From the NCBI GenBank assembly GCA_017475045.1, contig JAFVGH010000133.1, positions 1 through 64,000 of the forward strand: DNA of 64,000 nt, in the 5' to 3' direction. A model generated the notes under the pieces. The model saw nothing but the letters and a program-made list of their open reading frames with translations. It did no database searches and was not told the DNA's origin. Position numbers and translations under genes: made by a program. Below, piece by piece: positions 1-8,000 of this stretch (the first letter of the stretch is position 1; every line of letters begins with the position of its first letter). This DNA is from Fibrobacter sp. (lineage in GTDB: Bacteria; Fibrobacterota; Fibrobacteria; Fibrobacterales; Fibrobacteraceae).

Positions 1-442
1 CCTTATCGACTTCGTACTGCACGAAGTTGTAGAGCATACCGGAGAAGTTCACCGGATGGCCGTGAGAAAGGTGTCCACCGTGGTCGAGCTTGAGGCCGAG
101 GACCTTGTCGCCCGGTTTGAGGACGGCGAAGTACACGGCAGCGTTGGCCGGAGAACCGGACAGCGGCTGGATGTTCACGTGGTCGCAACCAAAGAGCTTC
201 TTGCAACGTTCGATGGCAAGAGCTTCCATCTTGTCGATCACTTCGTTACCACCGTAGTAGCGCTTGCCCACATAGCCTTCACTGTACTTGTTGGTCAGCA
301 CGGAACCCATAGCTTCCATGACGGCCTTGGAGGTGTAGTTTTCGGAAGCGATGAGCTCGATGCCATATTCCTGGCGTTCGGCTTCTTCCTGAATGATGTT
401 ATAGATTTCCGGATCGGTCTGTTGCAGTGTAGATTTAAGCAT
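1..442 (-). CDS. glyA: Serine hydroxymethyltransferase, N-terminal part (runs off the window)
   Basis: PLP enzyme that interconverts serine and glycine while loading tetrahydrofolate with a one-carbon unit, in the cytoplasm. Only the first 147 codons are in the window. They contain the family's N-terminal landmarks [11 protein letters not shown] (substrate and dimer contacts), [17 protein letters not shown] and the [11 protein letters not shown] stretch, with [19 protein letters not shown] near the window edge. The catalytic PLP lysine lies beyond it. The ATG at 442 is preceded by AAGGAGC at a good distance, and a TACATTTG box lies at 467-474. No neighbour on the same strand is close, so the gene appears to start its own transcript. 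Identification is firm from sequence pattern. Confidence 0.95.
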   Translation of the reverse strand, partial: MLKSTLQQTDPEIYNIIQEEAERQEYGIELIASENYTSKAVMEAMGSVLTNKYSEGYVGKRYYGGNEVIDKMEALAIERCKKLFGCDHVNIQPLSGSPANAAVYFAVLKPGDKVLGLKLDHGGHLSHGHPVNFSGMLYNFVQYEVDK

Positions 443-466
443 TATAGCTCCTTAAGTTGTACGGCG

Positions 467-474
467 CAAATGTA
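467..474 (-). promoter_or_regulatory. Putative -10-like box TACATTTG upstream of glyA
   Basis: TACATTTG followed by CGCCG reads toward glyA, 24 bases before its ATG. It matches a TAnnTTT(G/C) pattern that recurs before at least ten other genes in the window. A promoter role is inferred only from that recurrence and from likeness to the TAnnTTTG box of Bacteroidota. Confidence 0.4.
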
Positions 475-486
475 GTAAAATAGAGC

Positions 487-514
487 CTAGAAACTAGGGG
501 CTAGGAGCTAGTGA
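487..514. repeat. Heptanucleotide tandem array, 4 diverged units
   Basis: Four consecutive 7-bp units: CTAGAAA, CTAGGGG, CTAGGAG, CTAGTGA. The array lies between glyA and the pectin operon. The period is exact while the last three bases of each unit vary. Comparable arrays with other unit sequences lie at 28055-28082, 42894-42921 and 59069-59096. Confidence 0.6.
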
Positions 515-531
515 TGATAACAGAATCATCT

Positions 532-580
532 AGATTCTCGCTGGAGTTTATCCCGCACTTGATGCGGGACGAGAATGACG
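532..580. repeat. Dispersed TCATTCT...AGAATC-type palindromic unit
   Basis: Read on the minus strand, the unit opens with CGTCATTCTCGTCCCGCA and closes with CGAGAATCT, with an inner inverted repeat CCCGCA-CTTGA-TGCGGG. It belongs to the same loose family as the copies at 9473-9514, 17425-17450, 28915-28950, 30070-30105, 32303-32338, 32741-32767 and 56251-56273. This copy is intergenic, between glyA and the acetylesterase stop codon, and could also act as a transcript-end hairpin. Confidence 0.55.
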
Positions 581-611
581 TAAGCAAGGTTCAAAGAGAA
601 GTATTTGATGC

Positions 612-2435
612 TCAACGACTTACAGATTTACGCCTAAGGAACGTCTTTCGGTTCACATCATGACGCCGAGAGTTTTCGCAACGAACCTTTTGGCCAAGAG
701 CATTGAATTTTGCAGAGGGTACACTTATCTGTCCAACCGTCCCTTTATGTCCGATAGAAGTACTCAAAGAATCTGCACGGGGTTCCTTTTTCACGGAATC
801 CGCAGGCTCAGTCTTCTTTGACGAATCCTCCCCATCAACAGAATTGGATTTCGAAGGAACTCCACATCCCGTACGATAAACCCCTTTAATATTGAACGCA
901 ATCATATCAATGTTGGGGCCACCCTTTTCCATTGTCGATTCAATTTTCAGCTTGAAATCCAGGGCATCCAGCCAGACATCATCAATGTAGACCGTATCCC
1001 ACTTAGTCCAGGAACCTGTCGGCGGAAAAGCTACGTCATAGGTTCCGTAATCTATCTTGAACTTCATATCGCGATTTTCCGTTCCATCAAAGGAATACCG
1101 CACCATCACACGTGCGTTGGAGGCCGACTGTTCCGAAGTGATGTTGTAGGTGGCCGTACTGGTTGCGTTATTGGCAATGTTGAAAAATCCCTGGCCCGTA
1201 TAGCCTTCATGGTCCGTATCGGTGGTTCCCTCCCCCTCTTCTGGGCGCGACATGTCTATGGGAGACGGCCAAGCCCCTGTATCGGAGCCTTCCATGCAAA
1301 GCTTGGCATCTATGGAAGCCGAAGATGTCGGAGTACCCGAGCTGGAAGACGTCGGATTCTCATCATACTGATCCTCAGCGCCATGGGCAATCTTCTTGCA
1401 TTCGGAACCACCCTGGAACATGGCGGTATAGGTAATGTCGCGGGCCTTCGTCTTGAAGCCATAATAAATCATGTTCTTGGAGACTTCATTACAATCGTCA
1501 TCCACCCACTTTTCAAAAGTCTGGCCATTGGGCGTCACACGAAGCGTCATGGGAGCCCCAGCCGGGAAATACTGAGTCTGGGTAATAAGGCCGTTGTAGC
1601 TAGATAGGTTCGTCTGAACCTTGATGGTATAGCGTTTCTTGATGGCCGAAACAAGCATCGTAAGGGCCGCTTTCGCATCGGCAGAAAGATTCGTATTGGA
1701 CCGAAGGTTCTCTTCCAGTTCTTCGCAAATCATTTGGGCATGGCCCATAGAGCCCATTTCCTGGAAATGCGTAGTCCCATCATTCACGCCGTCAGGGTAA
1801 TTCGGGTATTCGCCCTTCTGCAGGGACTTGTACAGGTAACGCGTCACATAATCCGGAATGTTCTTGTAAGTCGTATTGTACGTATTGTACGATTTCATGT
1901 TCAAGTCCACAAAGGGAATCTTGTTGTTATAGGCAACGGTCTGCATCATACCGCGAGCATCGTAGTTGTTTTTACCCGTTGAAAAAATGTTTCGCGAGCC
2001 GTTCAGATTCATGGGCGAAATCAGAACCACGTTCATCCCCTTCGCCTTACCCGCATCCACAAATTGCTGGATATAGCCCGGAAAATCCTTTGGATCCACA
2101 TACCGCTCTGGCTTGGAATAATCACGATCGTTATGTCCAAACTGCACAAAAAGATAATCACCCTCCTGAGCGGCATTCATAACGGCATCCAGCCTTCCCT
2201 CCTCAAGGAAAGTCTTGGAGCTTCTGCCCCCAAGCGCATGGTTACTCACCTTTACGCGAGATGCATCAAAGAAGAACTCAAGAACCTGTCCCCAACCCGT
2301 TTGCGGGTAAACGTTATCCTTGTAGGTCATTACCGTTGAATCACCTACAACGAAGATCGTAAGCTTAGGCGAATCGCCCATGGCCATCAATAGAATTGCC
2401 ATCGCAAGGGCGAAAAATTTTAGTAGGGATTTCAT
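612..2435 (-). CDS. Secreted rhamnogalacturonan acetylesterase (SGNH/CE12-like) with C-terminal carbohydrate-binding module
   Basis: Predicted esterase removing acetyl groups from pectin backbones, 607 aa. An N-terminal signal peptide covers roughly residues 1-20. SGNH motifs are visible: GDST with nucleophile Ser33, FGHND at 99-103, and the DGTTH pair Asp219/His223. After residue ~260 comes a small repeat ending ITYTAMFQGG that resembles a divergent InlB-type repeat, then a module at ~375-530 (VRYSFDGTENRD ... IDMIAFNIKGVYR) resembling CBM35/CBM6-type binding domains. The extreme C-terminus is Arg/Lys-rich (SRRHDVNRKTFLRRKSVSR), like the basic terminal domains reported for Fibrobacter enzymes. 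It is last in a three-gene operon, three bases after the stop of the upstream esterase. The polymer specificity is inferred from the neighbouring PL11 lyase. Confidence 0.85.
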   Translation of the reverse strand: MKSLLKFFALAMAILLMAMGDSPKLTIFVVGDSTVMTYKDNVYPQTGWGQVLEFFFDASRVKVSNHALGGRSSKTFLEEGRLDAVMNAAQEGDYLFVQFGHNDRDYSKPERYVDPKDFPGYIQQFVDAGKAKGMNVVLISPMNLNGSRNIFSTGKNNYDARGMMQTVAYNNKIPFVDLNMKSYNTYNTTYKNIPDYVTRYLYKSLQKGEYPNYPDGVNDGTTHFQEMGSMGHAQMICEELEENLRSNTNLSADAKAALTMLVSAIKKRYTIKVQTNLSSYNGLITQTQYFPAGAPMTLRVTPNGQTFEKWVDDDCNEVSKNMIYYGFKTKARDITYTAMFQGGSECKKIAHGAEDQYDENPTSSSSGTPTSSASIDAKLCMEGSDTGAWPSPIDMSRPEEGEGTTDTDHEGYTGQGFFNIANNATSTATYNITSEQSASNARVMVRYSFDGTENRDMKFKIDYGTYDVAFPPTGSWTKWDTVYIDDVWLDALDFKLKIESTMEKGGPNIDMIAFNIKGVYRTGCGVPSKSNSVDGEDSSKKTEPADSVKKEPRADSLSTSIGHKGTVGQISVPSAKFNALGQKVRCENSRRHDVNRKTFLRRKSVSR

Positions 2436-2438
2436 TCT

Positions 2439-4358
2439 CTATTTCACCTTGGCCCAAGTAGTACCGGATTTCACATTCCCCTGTTTCACCACGACCCGAT
2501 AAATTCCCGCATGCTTTACCATAGATGAAAGGGTCATTTGGGAAACATTTGCCACTATCTTGGCTGCAACAAGACGGCCAGTCATGTCGTAAATACTCAC
2601 ATGGAATTGACCCGCGGAAACAAAGTGCAGAACATCCCCATGGACAGTAACCTGCAAGGCATCGGTCTTGTTAGAAAGGTCCTTTGCCAGAGTATCCGTC
2701 TTCAAAGAATCGAGCTTTTTTTCTACGGATTCATTTTCAGCCGTATTCTTTATCTCCGGGCAGCCTTCACTTACACGGCATACACCATCAAGACTAAAAC
2801 CAAAGGCATCTATGTTGGGTCCACCATCTGCCGTAAGCGAAACAAGGCGTAAATCGGCTTCACCACCTGGAACATCCAGTACAACATAGGCCGTATCCCA
2901 AGTATCAAAATCTGCCGTAGGAGGAGCGCTAACATAGTAATCGTGATCAAGGTAGGCATTAAAGAATCGATCTGAGTTTCCGCCATTGGAATAAATAAAG
3001 CCTAAAGTCACCCTGCCCGCAGCAGGAAAGGACATACGGTACACGCCGTAAGAATTCATCTCGTTTGCAAAATTCCAAAAGCCCTCCCCCATAAATCCAG
3101 TGTGGTCATTTTCCGAATAACCAAGACCGGAATCAGGTTTGTACGCATCAAAGAACTTCTTGATCTCCTTATCCACCTTATCCTCTATCTGCTCCGTTCC
3201 TTCCATCGGCGTAAAAGGAACAAAGGTTACATCGTCAAGACTTTTGGGAGTCGTTGTAGGAAACGCTGTCAAGGCCTTACCATCGCCTGTATATTTTTGG
3301 GCAGAACCCCCTTCGTAAACAGCGGTATATTGCGTAGAAGCTTTACCCATAACGAATGTATAGATATAAGGGGATTTTACATTTGACCTGCTGGGTGCTC
3401 CCACTTTATTGCCGTTACCGTCATACCAGCCCAAAAACTTGTTGCCCGACTTGGGAATGGTCTTGAGCATAACAGTCATACCCTGCGGGTAATACGCATT
3501 TATCGAAGTCGCTTCGGCGGCACCTTCCGGACTCACTTTTACATCAATCTGATACATGGGCGCCATGTAGTCGCCTAGCTTTTTTACGACTGGATCTGAA
3601 TGAGCACGCATCTGTTCGGTAATAATACGCCCAAAGGCATTGGCACCGTTCATCTGTAAATGCACCTGATCGGTCACATCCTTACCCAGATTGGAATACT
3701 CCGAGGTTGTCGCGTAATTAAAAATGAACTGTGTTGCATACTGTTCTCCCACAGAAATCATGTAATTCGCTACCATCTCGCTCATATCGATAAACGGGAC
3801 TTCTAAAGATTCCGAAAGAGACTTGTTAAGAGCCGGATAGCCTCGATAGCTATTGTGAATCTGTGTCGGCGAATCATAATACAAGCGGCGAATCGGGCTC
3901 ATAATAATCGGGTACGCTCCCTTTGCGCGAGTCTCGTTCACAAGCTTGGTCATGTTCGACGCAAAAAATTCCTCAGTGCTGTATTTTATATCATTAATAC
4001 CAAATTGTATCACCACATAATCGCCACTTTTGACTTTGTCCGCAATACAGTTTCCCGCAGAACACCCGCTTTTCCAGAACATGTCGTAATACCCGACTGC
4101 CGTATTGCCATTCTTGTCTTTACCGCCACCACCAAGGGACATGCCGCCTTGGCCCCGGTTCACTACGGTCACCTTGGAGGGATCGAACCAGAATTGGAAA
4201 TCCTGGCCCTGCCCCTGCCTTGGATAATAGCCCTCGTCGTAATCCTGCATGGTGGAATCACCCAACATGTATATCGTGACTTGCGACCAAACAAAGGTAA
4301 CTCCAACCAGCGAAGCAATAATGACAGAATGAAGTATTTTGTCAAACAACTTTATCAC
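2439..4358 (-). CDS. Secreted SGNH/CE12-like acetylesterase with binding module and T9SS-like tail
   Basis: Second esterase of the pectin operon, 639 aa, paralogous to the downstream gene. A signal peptide precedes ~residue 26. Catalytic motifs are LGDST (Ser35), FGIND (119-123) and the C-terminal Asp230/His233 pair in DQVHLQ. A repeat ending YTAVYEGG and a CBM35/6-like region (~425-545, ending NIDAFGFSLDGVCR) follow. The last ~70 residues (SIYDMTGRLVAAKIV ... GIYRVVVKQGN) match the pattern of type IX sorting domains, so export by T9SS is likely. The start is GTG, and its GTGA overlaps the TGA of the PL11 gene, which implies translational coupling. An insert with two Cys (SGCSAGNC, 97-104) may form a disulfide. 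Confidence 0.85.
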   Translation of the reverse strand: MIKLFDKILHSVIIASLVGVTFVWSQVTIYMLGDSTMQDYDEGYYPRQGQGQDFQFWFDPSKVTVVNRGQGGMSLGGGGKDKNGNTAVGYYDMFWKSGCSAGNCIADKVKSGDYVVIQFGINDIKYSTEEFFASNMTKLVNETRAKGAYPIIMSPIRRLYYDSPTQIHNSYRGYPALNKSLSESLEVPFIDMSEMVANYMISVGEQYATQFIFNYATTSEYSNLGKDVTDQVHLQMNGANAFGRIITEQMRAHSDPVVKKLGDYMAPMYQIDVKVSPEGAAEATSINAYYPQGMTVMLKTIPKSGNKFLGWYDGNGNKVGAPSRSNVKSPYIYTFVMGKASTQYTAVYEGGSAQKYTGDGKALTAFPTTTPKSLDDVTFVPFTPMEGTEQIEDKVDKEIKKFFDAYKPDSGLGYSENDHTGFMGEGFWNFANEMNSYGVYRMSFPAAGRVTLGFIYSNGGNSDRFFNAYLDHDYYVSAPPTADFDTWDTAYVVLDVPGGEADLRLVSLTADGGPNIDAFGFSLDGVCRVSEGCPEIKNTAENESVEKKLDSLKTDTLAKDLSNKTDALQVTVHGDVLHFVSAGQFHVSIYDMTGRLVAAKIVANVSQMTLSSMVKHAGIYRVVVKQGNVKSGTTWAKVK

Positions 4359-6733
4359 TTTCTAAACATTCCCTTTTGCATCAACTTGCCATCGAGTTTA
4401 ACCTTTACAACGTACACACTGCTGGGCAAAATGCTATAATCGGAAACGATATCGGTATGGCCAGGCGTTACACTCCGAGAAAATCCTACTCGGACATTAC
4501 CTTCTAAATCGTAGAAATAGACCTCGGCAAATCCCCCACGAGAAGTAAACAATGTTCCCGAAGCGTAATGGAAAGATGCAACCGTAGGAAGCTTTGCCTT
4601 AGATATGGAAGATGGAGTCTTGTCAGGCGTCTTATCCTCGTCATTCCCCAAAGAATCATTTGATGACGAGTTCGAAGGATTATTTGTCGTACCGTCCGTC
4701 TGTTTTTGCGTCCCGGAATCAACGTTTGAAATGTCGGGATCTTCCCCGACCATATAGATATCCGGTTTGGTCAGTTTTTTCACCATGTCGGGCAGGTAAT
4801 AGCTCACATGGGGCGGCTGGTTGTAGGCCACATTCTGCCAGGCCACACTCACGCGGTATTGCGGGTCATGCATCAGCGTGTAGAGCCTGTGGGGGCTAGT
4901 TACCGGAGTCGAGAACACGATGATTTTATTCTGGTCGTCGCCGGCACGGGTAATAAATTCCTCCCGCCAATCGCCAAAGATATCTGCCACCAAGCAGGGA
5001 TTCGCCTTGGTATAATTGTTCAAGGAAGACCCTTCAACATTGTAAAAACTAAAATAGCGGTCTACCGTCTTGTTCGAAGAATTCCATTTCTCCAATTTCC
5101 CGCCCACATTGTAGGCGTACGTTCCCGCCTTCGGTGAGCCAGATGCGTCAAGAAGTTCGTCTTGCAGATCGCCGTCGAAATAAATGCGGAAATTTACCGA
5201 AGGAGACGTAGTCGAAAGGGTCGTTCCACTCACCGTGCGGATCCCGCCGCTGGTGCCAGACCACATTTCAAAACCGCGGTTCGTGGAATCGATATCCGCA
5301 GCAAGGCCACGACCATTGTCGCAACCAGAATGCGTATTGCCGTTTTTATCTTTACAGGTCAAAGAAGACTGGAGCGTTCCCCACACCACATTGCCATCTT
5401 TGTCGCGAAATTCTTCGCTATACTTGTTGTCAGTTTCTTCGTGAACGTCGTAAACTTCCAATCCCGGTTTGTCCGGGTCCATGTCGGAAAGGTGCATGGC
5501 ATCGCCATGACCAAAGCCGGTGCGATAAAGAAGGGTTCCGTCATGCTTGAGCGCCGCAGAGCCCATGACAATCTCGTCAAAGCCGTCGCCATCTAAATCG
5601 CCTACAGAGAGATTGTGGTTTCCTTCGCCATAAAGTCCCTGATCAGCCTTGTCGGAACTGTGGAGCCAGCGCTGTTTCAGTTCTTTTCCGTCAAAGTCAT
5701 AGGCAGCCACAAAAAATTCCGTGTAATAACCGCGACTCATAAAGACACTAGGGTGAACACCATCGAGATAGGCAATTCCTGCAAGCATGCGGTTATCGCG
5801 GTTGCCGTAAGAATCGCCCTTGATTTTTCCGCGGGCGGGCCAATAATCAATGGTGTGGATAGCCTCGCCGGTCTTGCCACTGAACACTGTCAGGAACTCG
5901 GGACCCGACATGATGGTTCCCAAGGTGGTCCGGTAATCCTTGGAACCGTCACCAATGACCTTCCCCTTGCCATCTACCGTACCGTCGCTGGTCTTCATGA
6001 CAATTTCGGCGATACCGTCGCCATCCAAATCATAGACCATAAACTGGGTGTAATGGGCGCCAGCGCGGATGTTCTTGCCGAGGTCAATACGCCAAAGCAA
6101 CTCGGCTCTTTCCGCGTTCGCTTCAATCTTATAGGCATCGATTATCACATTGCCTGTATAATAGCCCTCCTTCGCTTCCGAATTATCCCTGGAATTATTC
6201 GGATCCCATTTTACGACAAGTTCATAACGGCCATCGCCATCCAAGTCGCCTACGCTCATATCGTTTGCAGAATAAACGTAATCCGTTCCAGAAGGAGTCG
6301 TTCCACCAGCAGGAGCCGAAAGATTGTACGTCCGGTAAGGGAAGGTGACCTTGCTGGTGCCGTCCTTGTAATTCTTGTCAAAAACAATTTCCGCCGTGGA
6401 TTTGGAACCTTCCTTGCCCGAGACAACGGCTGCAACCTCATACTTGGACGCTGTCGTGCCAGCGGCATCCAGGTAGTTCGTTCCAGCATTCTTGGAAATG
6501 GAAGCAATCTTTGTACCGTCGCGATACAGGTTGAATTCCGTATCGGGGCTTTCGGTTCCCAGCAAGCGCCAACTGACCAACACCCCCGTTCCCACGTTCG
6601 AAACAGCAAGACCACGGGAAAGCTTTTCCATCTGGCGGGTGGCGGCAGAAGCTTCGACGGAAAAAATAGGGGCAAAAAGGAGACACACCGTCAGCGACAG
6701 CATTCCAGAGAAAAATTTCAACTTCATCTTCAT
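4355..6733 (-). CDS. Rhamnogalacturonan lyase, polysaccharide lyase family 11, secreted
   Basis: Cleaves the rhamnogalacturonan I backbone by beta-elimination outside the cell. The product is 792 aa from the chosen ATG. A signal peptide (MKMKLKFFSG ... VEASAA) is followed by an FnIII-like N-terminal domain (LSRGLAVSNVGTGVLVSWR) and the PL11 beta-propeller with Ca-binding SVGDLDGDG, VYDLDGDG and SVGDLDGDG loops. Further landmarks are AGAHYTQFMVYD, YWPARG, GYYTEFF and GFGHGDAMH. A Ser/Asn/Asp-rich linker leads to a T9SS-like tail (VYFYDLEGNVR ... VYVVKVKLDGK). The start at 6733 has GGGGAG 11 bases upstream. ATG 6742 and the longer reading from 6811 are less likely because they put residues ahead of the signal peptide. 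It is first gene of the operon with two acetylesterases. Confidence 0.92.
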   Translation of the reverse strand: MKMKLKFFSGMLSLTVCLLFAPIFSVEASAATRQMEKLSRGLAVSNVGTGVLVSWRLLGTESPDTEFNLYRDGTKIASISKNAGTNYLDAAGTTASKYEVAAVVSGKEGSKSTAEIVFDKNYKDGTSKVTFPYRTYNLSAPAGGTTPSGTDYVYSANDMSVGDLDGDGRYELVVKWDPNNSRDNSEAKEGYYTGNVIIDAYKIEANAERAELLWRIDLGKNIRAGAHYTQFMVYDLDGDGIAEIVMKTSDGTVDGKGKVIGDGSKDYRTTLGTIMSGPEFLTVFSGKTGEAIHTIDYWPARGKIKGDSYGNRDNRMLAGIAYLDGVHPSVFMSRGYYTEFFVAAYDFDGKELKQRWLHSSDKADQGLYGEGNHNLSVGDLDGDGFDEIVMGSAALKHDGTLLYRTGFGHGDAMHLSDMDPDKPGLEVYDVHEETDNKYSEEFRDKDGNVVWGTLQSSLTCKDKNGNTHSGCDNGRGLAADIDSTNRGFEMWSGTSGGIRTVSGTTLSTTSPSVNFRIYFDGDLQDELLDASGSPKAGTYAYNVGGKLEKWNSSNKTVDRYFSFYNVEGSSLNNYTKANPCLVADIFGDWREEFITRAGDDQNKIIVFSTPVTSPHRLYTLMHDPQYRVSVAWQNVAYNQPPHVSYYLPDMVKKLTKPDIYMVGEDPDISNVDSGTQKQTDGTTNNPSNSSSNDSLGNDEDKTPDKTPSSISKAKLPTVASFHYASGTLFTSRGGFAEVYFYDLEGNVRVGFSRSVTPGHTDIVSDYSILPSSVYVVKVKLDGKLMQKGMFRK

Positions 6734-6995
6734 ATCCAACATATCTCCCCAATATGAATATAGACAAAAAGGGGATTTTCCGTGTTTTTGGCAAAACCTT
6801 TCCATTGACAAATTGTCAAGGCGTTAAAACATTTTTACACGCTATTTTTCCCATTTTTTGAAAATTTATCTCTAAATGGCACAAAAAGGTAGTCCAGACA
6901 TGCTTTTTTGTTGTCTCTGGACAACATTAGAGTTGACCCCGAACAGCGCCTGCCATCCCTGTGCAGCCGCATATTTTTCTACATTTTGAGGCGGA
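6734..6995. promoter_or_regulatory. Divergent intergenic region with inverted repeats
   Basis: AT-rich gap between the PL11 operon (minus) and the BrkB gene (plus). TATATTCA on the minus strand at 6755-6762 is a candidate -10 box for PL11. A near-perfect palindrome TTGACAAATTGTCAA (6805-6819) contains TTGACA in both orientations and could be an operator over a -35 element. GTCCAGA (6892-6898) pairs with TCTGGAC (6916-6922), and TTGTC-TCTG-GACAA (6911-6924) lies within it. No credible coding sequence was found here. Regulatory roles are inferred only from symmetry and position. Confidence 0.4.
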
Positions 6996-8000
6996 ATGCC
7001 CAATTGGTGGAAAAATTTCTCGTGGGAAAGACTTTTCGACGCCATTGCCGATCGGTCCCCCACTTTCGTGAAAATCATCGTCGTTACAGGAAAGTCCTTT
7101 CTGTACTACCACGGCATGACCCGTGCGGCGAGCCTCACCTACACCACCCTGGTGGCAGTGGTTCCCCTGCTTATCCTTTTGACGTCTATCACGCTCGCCG
7201 TCGGGCTTGCGAACTTCATGTCGGACTACCTGCCTATCCTGCTGGATATCCTGAACCTGGACTGGCCCACGGAACCCATTATGGCTCTTGTGAAAAACGC
7301 TGAGCACGTTCCCATCGGAAGGCTCGGCTTTATCGGCGCCCTGGGTCTGTTCGTCACCTTCATTCTTGCCTTTGGCAGCCTGGAGACCAACTTCAACGTG
7401 GTCTGGGAAAACAAGATTTCCAGGACGCTGATCCGTCAGATCGAGGTTTATACGCCCTTCCTGGTAATTTTTGCTGGTTTCATCGGCATGTTCGCGGGGT
7501 TCGTGAACCACGTGCAAGATGTGCTGAACATGATCGTGGTGGATGGTTTCCATTTCTCGCCCGAAGTGCTGAAGGTGCTCATTACCGCCTTCTGGTATGC
7601 GGCCTTCCACGGCGCCACCATGCTGCTGATTTTTCTGATGCTCTACGCCCTGCCCTCCAGACCCAAGGGTGTGAGACCCTACTCCCGTAGCCAGCTTTTG
7701 CTCGCCTCGCTTTTATCTACGGCTGTTTCCTGGGTGGCTATCAACATCTACGTGAAGATCCTGATGCTCATCCAGACCGCCATGGTGACCCGCATGTCCA
7801 TTTTCTACGGGTCGCTGGCATTCTTGCCCTTGATGCTGTTCCTGATTTTTGGCGTCTGGTCCATTATCCTTTGCGGCAACAGCCTAGTGTGGACCATCTG
7901 CCACTGGCCCGAAGCCGGTCAGAAGACCTGGAACTGGAAGGCTACGCTGGAAGAAGTCCATAACGGAAAGCAGTCGGGCAGCGAAAATGGGCAAACCTAG
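6996..8000 (+). CDS. YihY/BrkB-family inner-membrane protein
   Basis: Integral membrane protein of the YihY/virulence factor BrkB family (once wrongly called RNase BN), 334 aa. Family hallmarks are GMTRAASLTYTTLVAVVPLL (first membrane segment, ~47-66), FGSLETNFNVVWE and the later helices around 155-175, 205-225, 240-265 and 275-300. The family's substrate or function is not settled. GAGGCGGA directly before the ATG is a plausible ribosome site. The last 14 bases overlap the start of the UvrA paralogue, so the two are likely co-transcribed. The soluble C-terminus (~300-334) is polar. Confidence 0.85.
   Translation: MPNWWKNFSWERLFDAIADRSPTFVKIIVVTGKSFLYYHGMTRAASLTYTTLVAVVPLLILLTSITLAVGLANFMSDYLPILLDILNLDWPTEPIMALVKNAEHVPIGRLGFIGALGLFVTFILAFGSLETNFNVVWENKISRTLIRQIEVYTPFLVIFAGFIGMFAGFVNHVQDVLNMIVVDGFHFSPEVLKVLITAFWYAAFHGATMLLIFLMLYALPSRPKGVRPYSRSQLLLASLLSTAVSWVAINIYVKILMLIQTAMVTRMSIFYGSLAFLPLMLFLIFGVWSIILCGNSLVWTICHWPEAGQKTWNWKATLEEVHNGKQSGSENGQT

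Noticed and set aside
487-580. CRISPR-like array near the window start
   Set aside because: Units are 7 bases with no spacers, and the neighbouring palindrome occurs once. No cas genes are in the window.
5615-6757. A 380-codon plus-strand frame across the PL11 gene
   Set aside because: Minus strand encodes the lyase with DLDGDG repeats; the plus frame has no motif.
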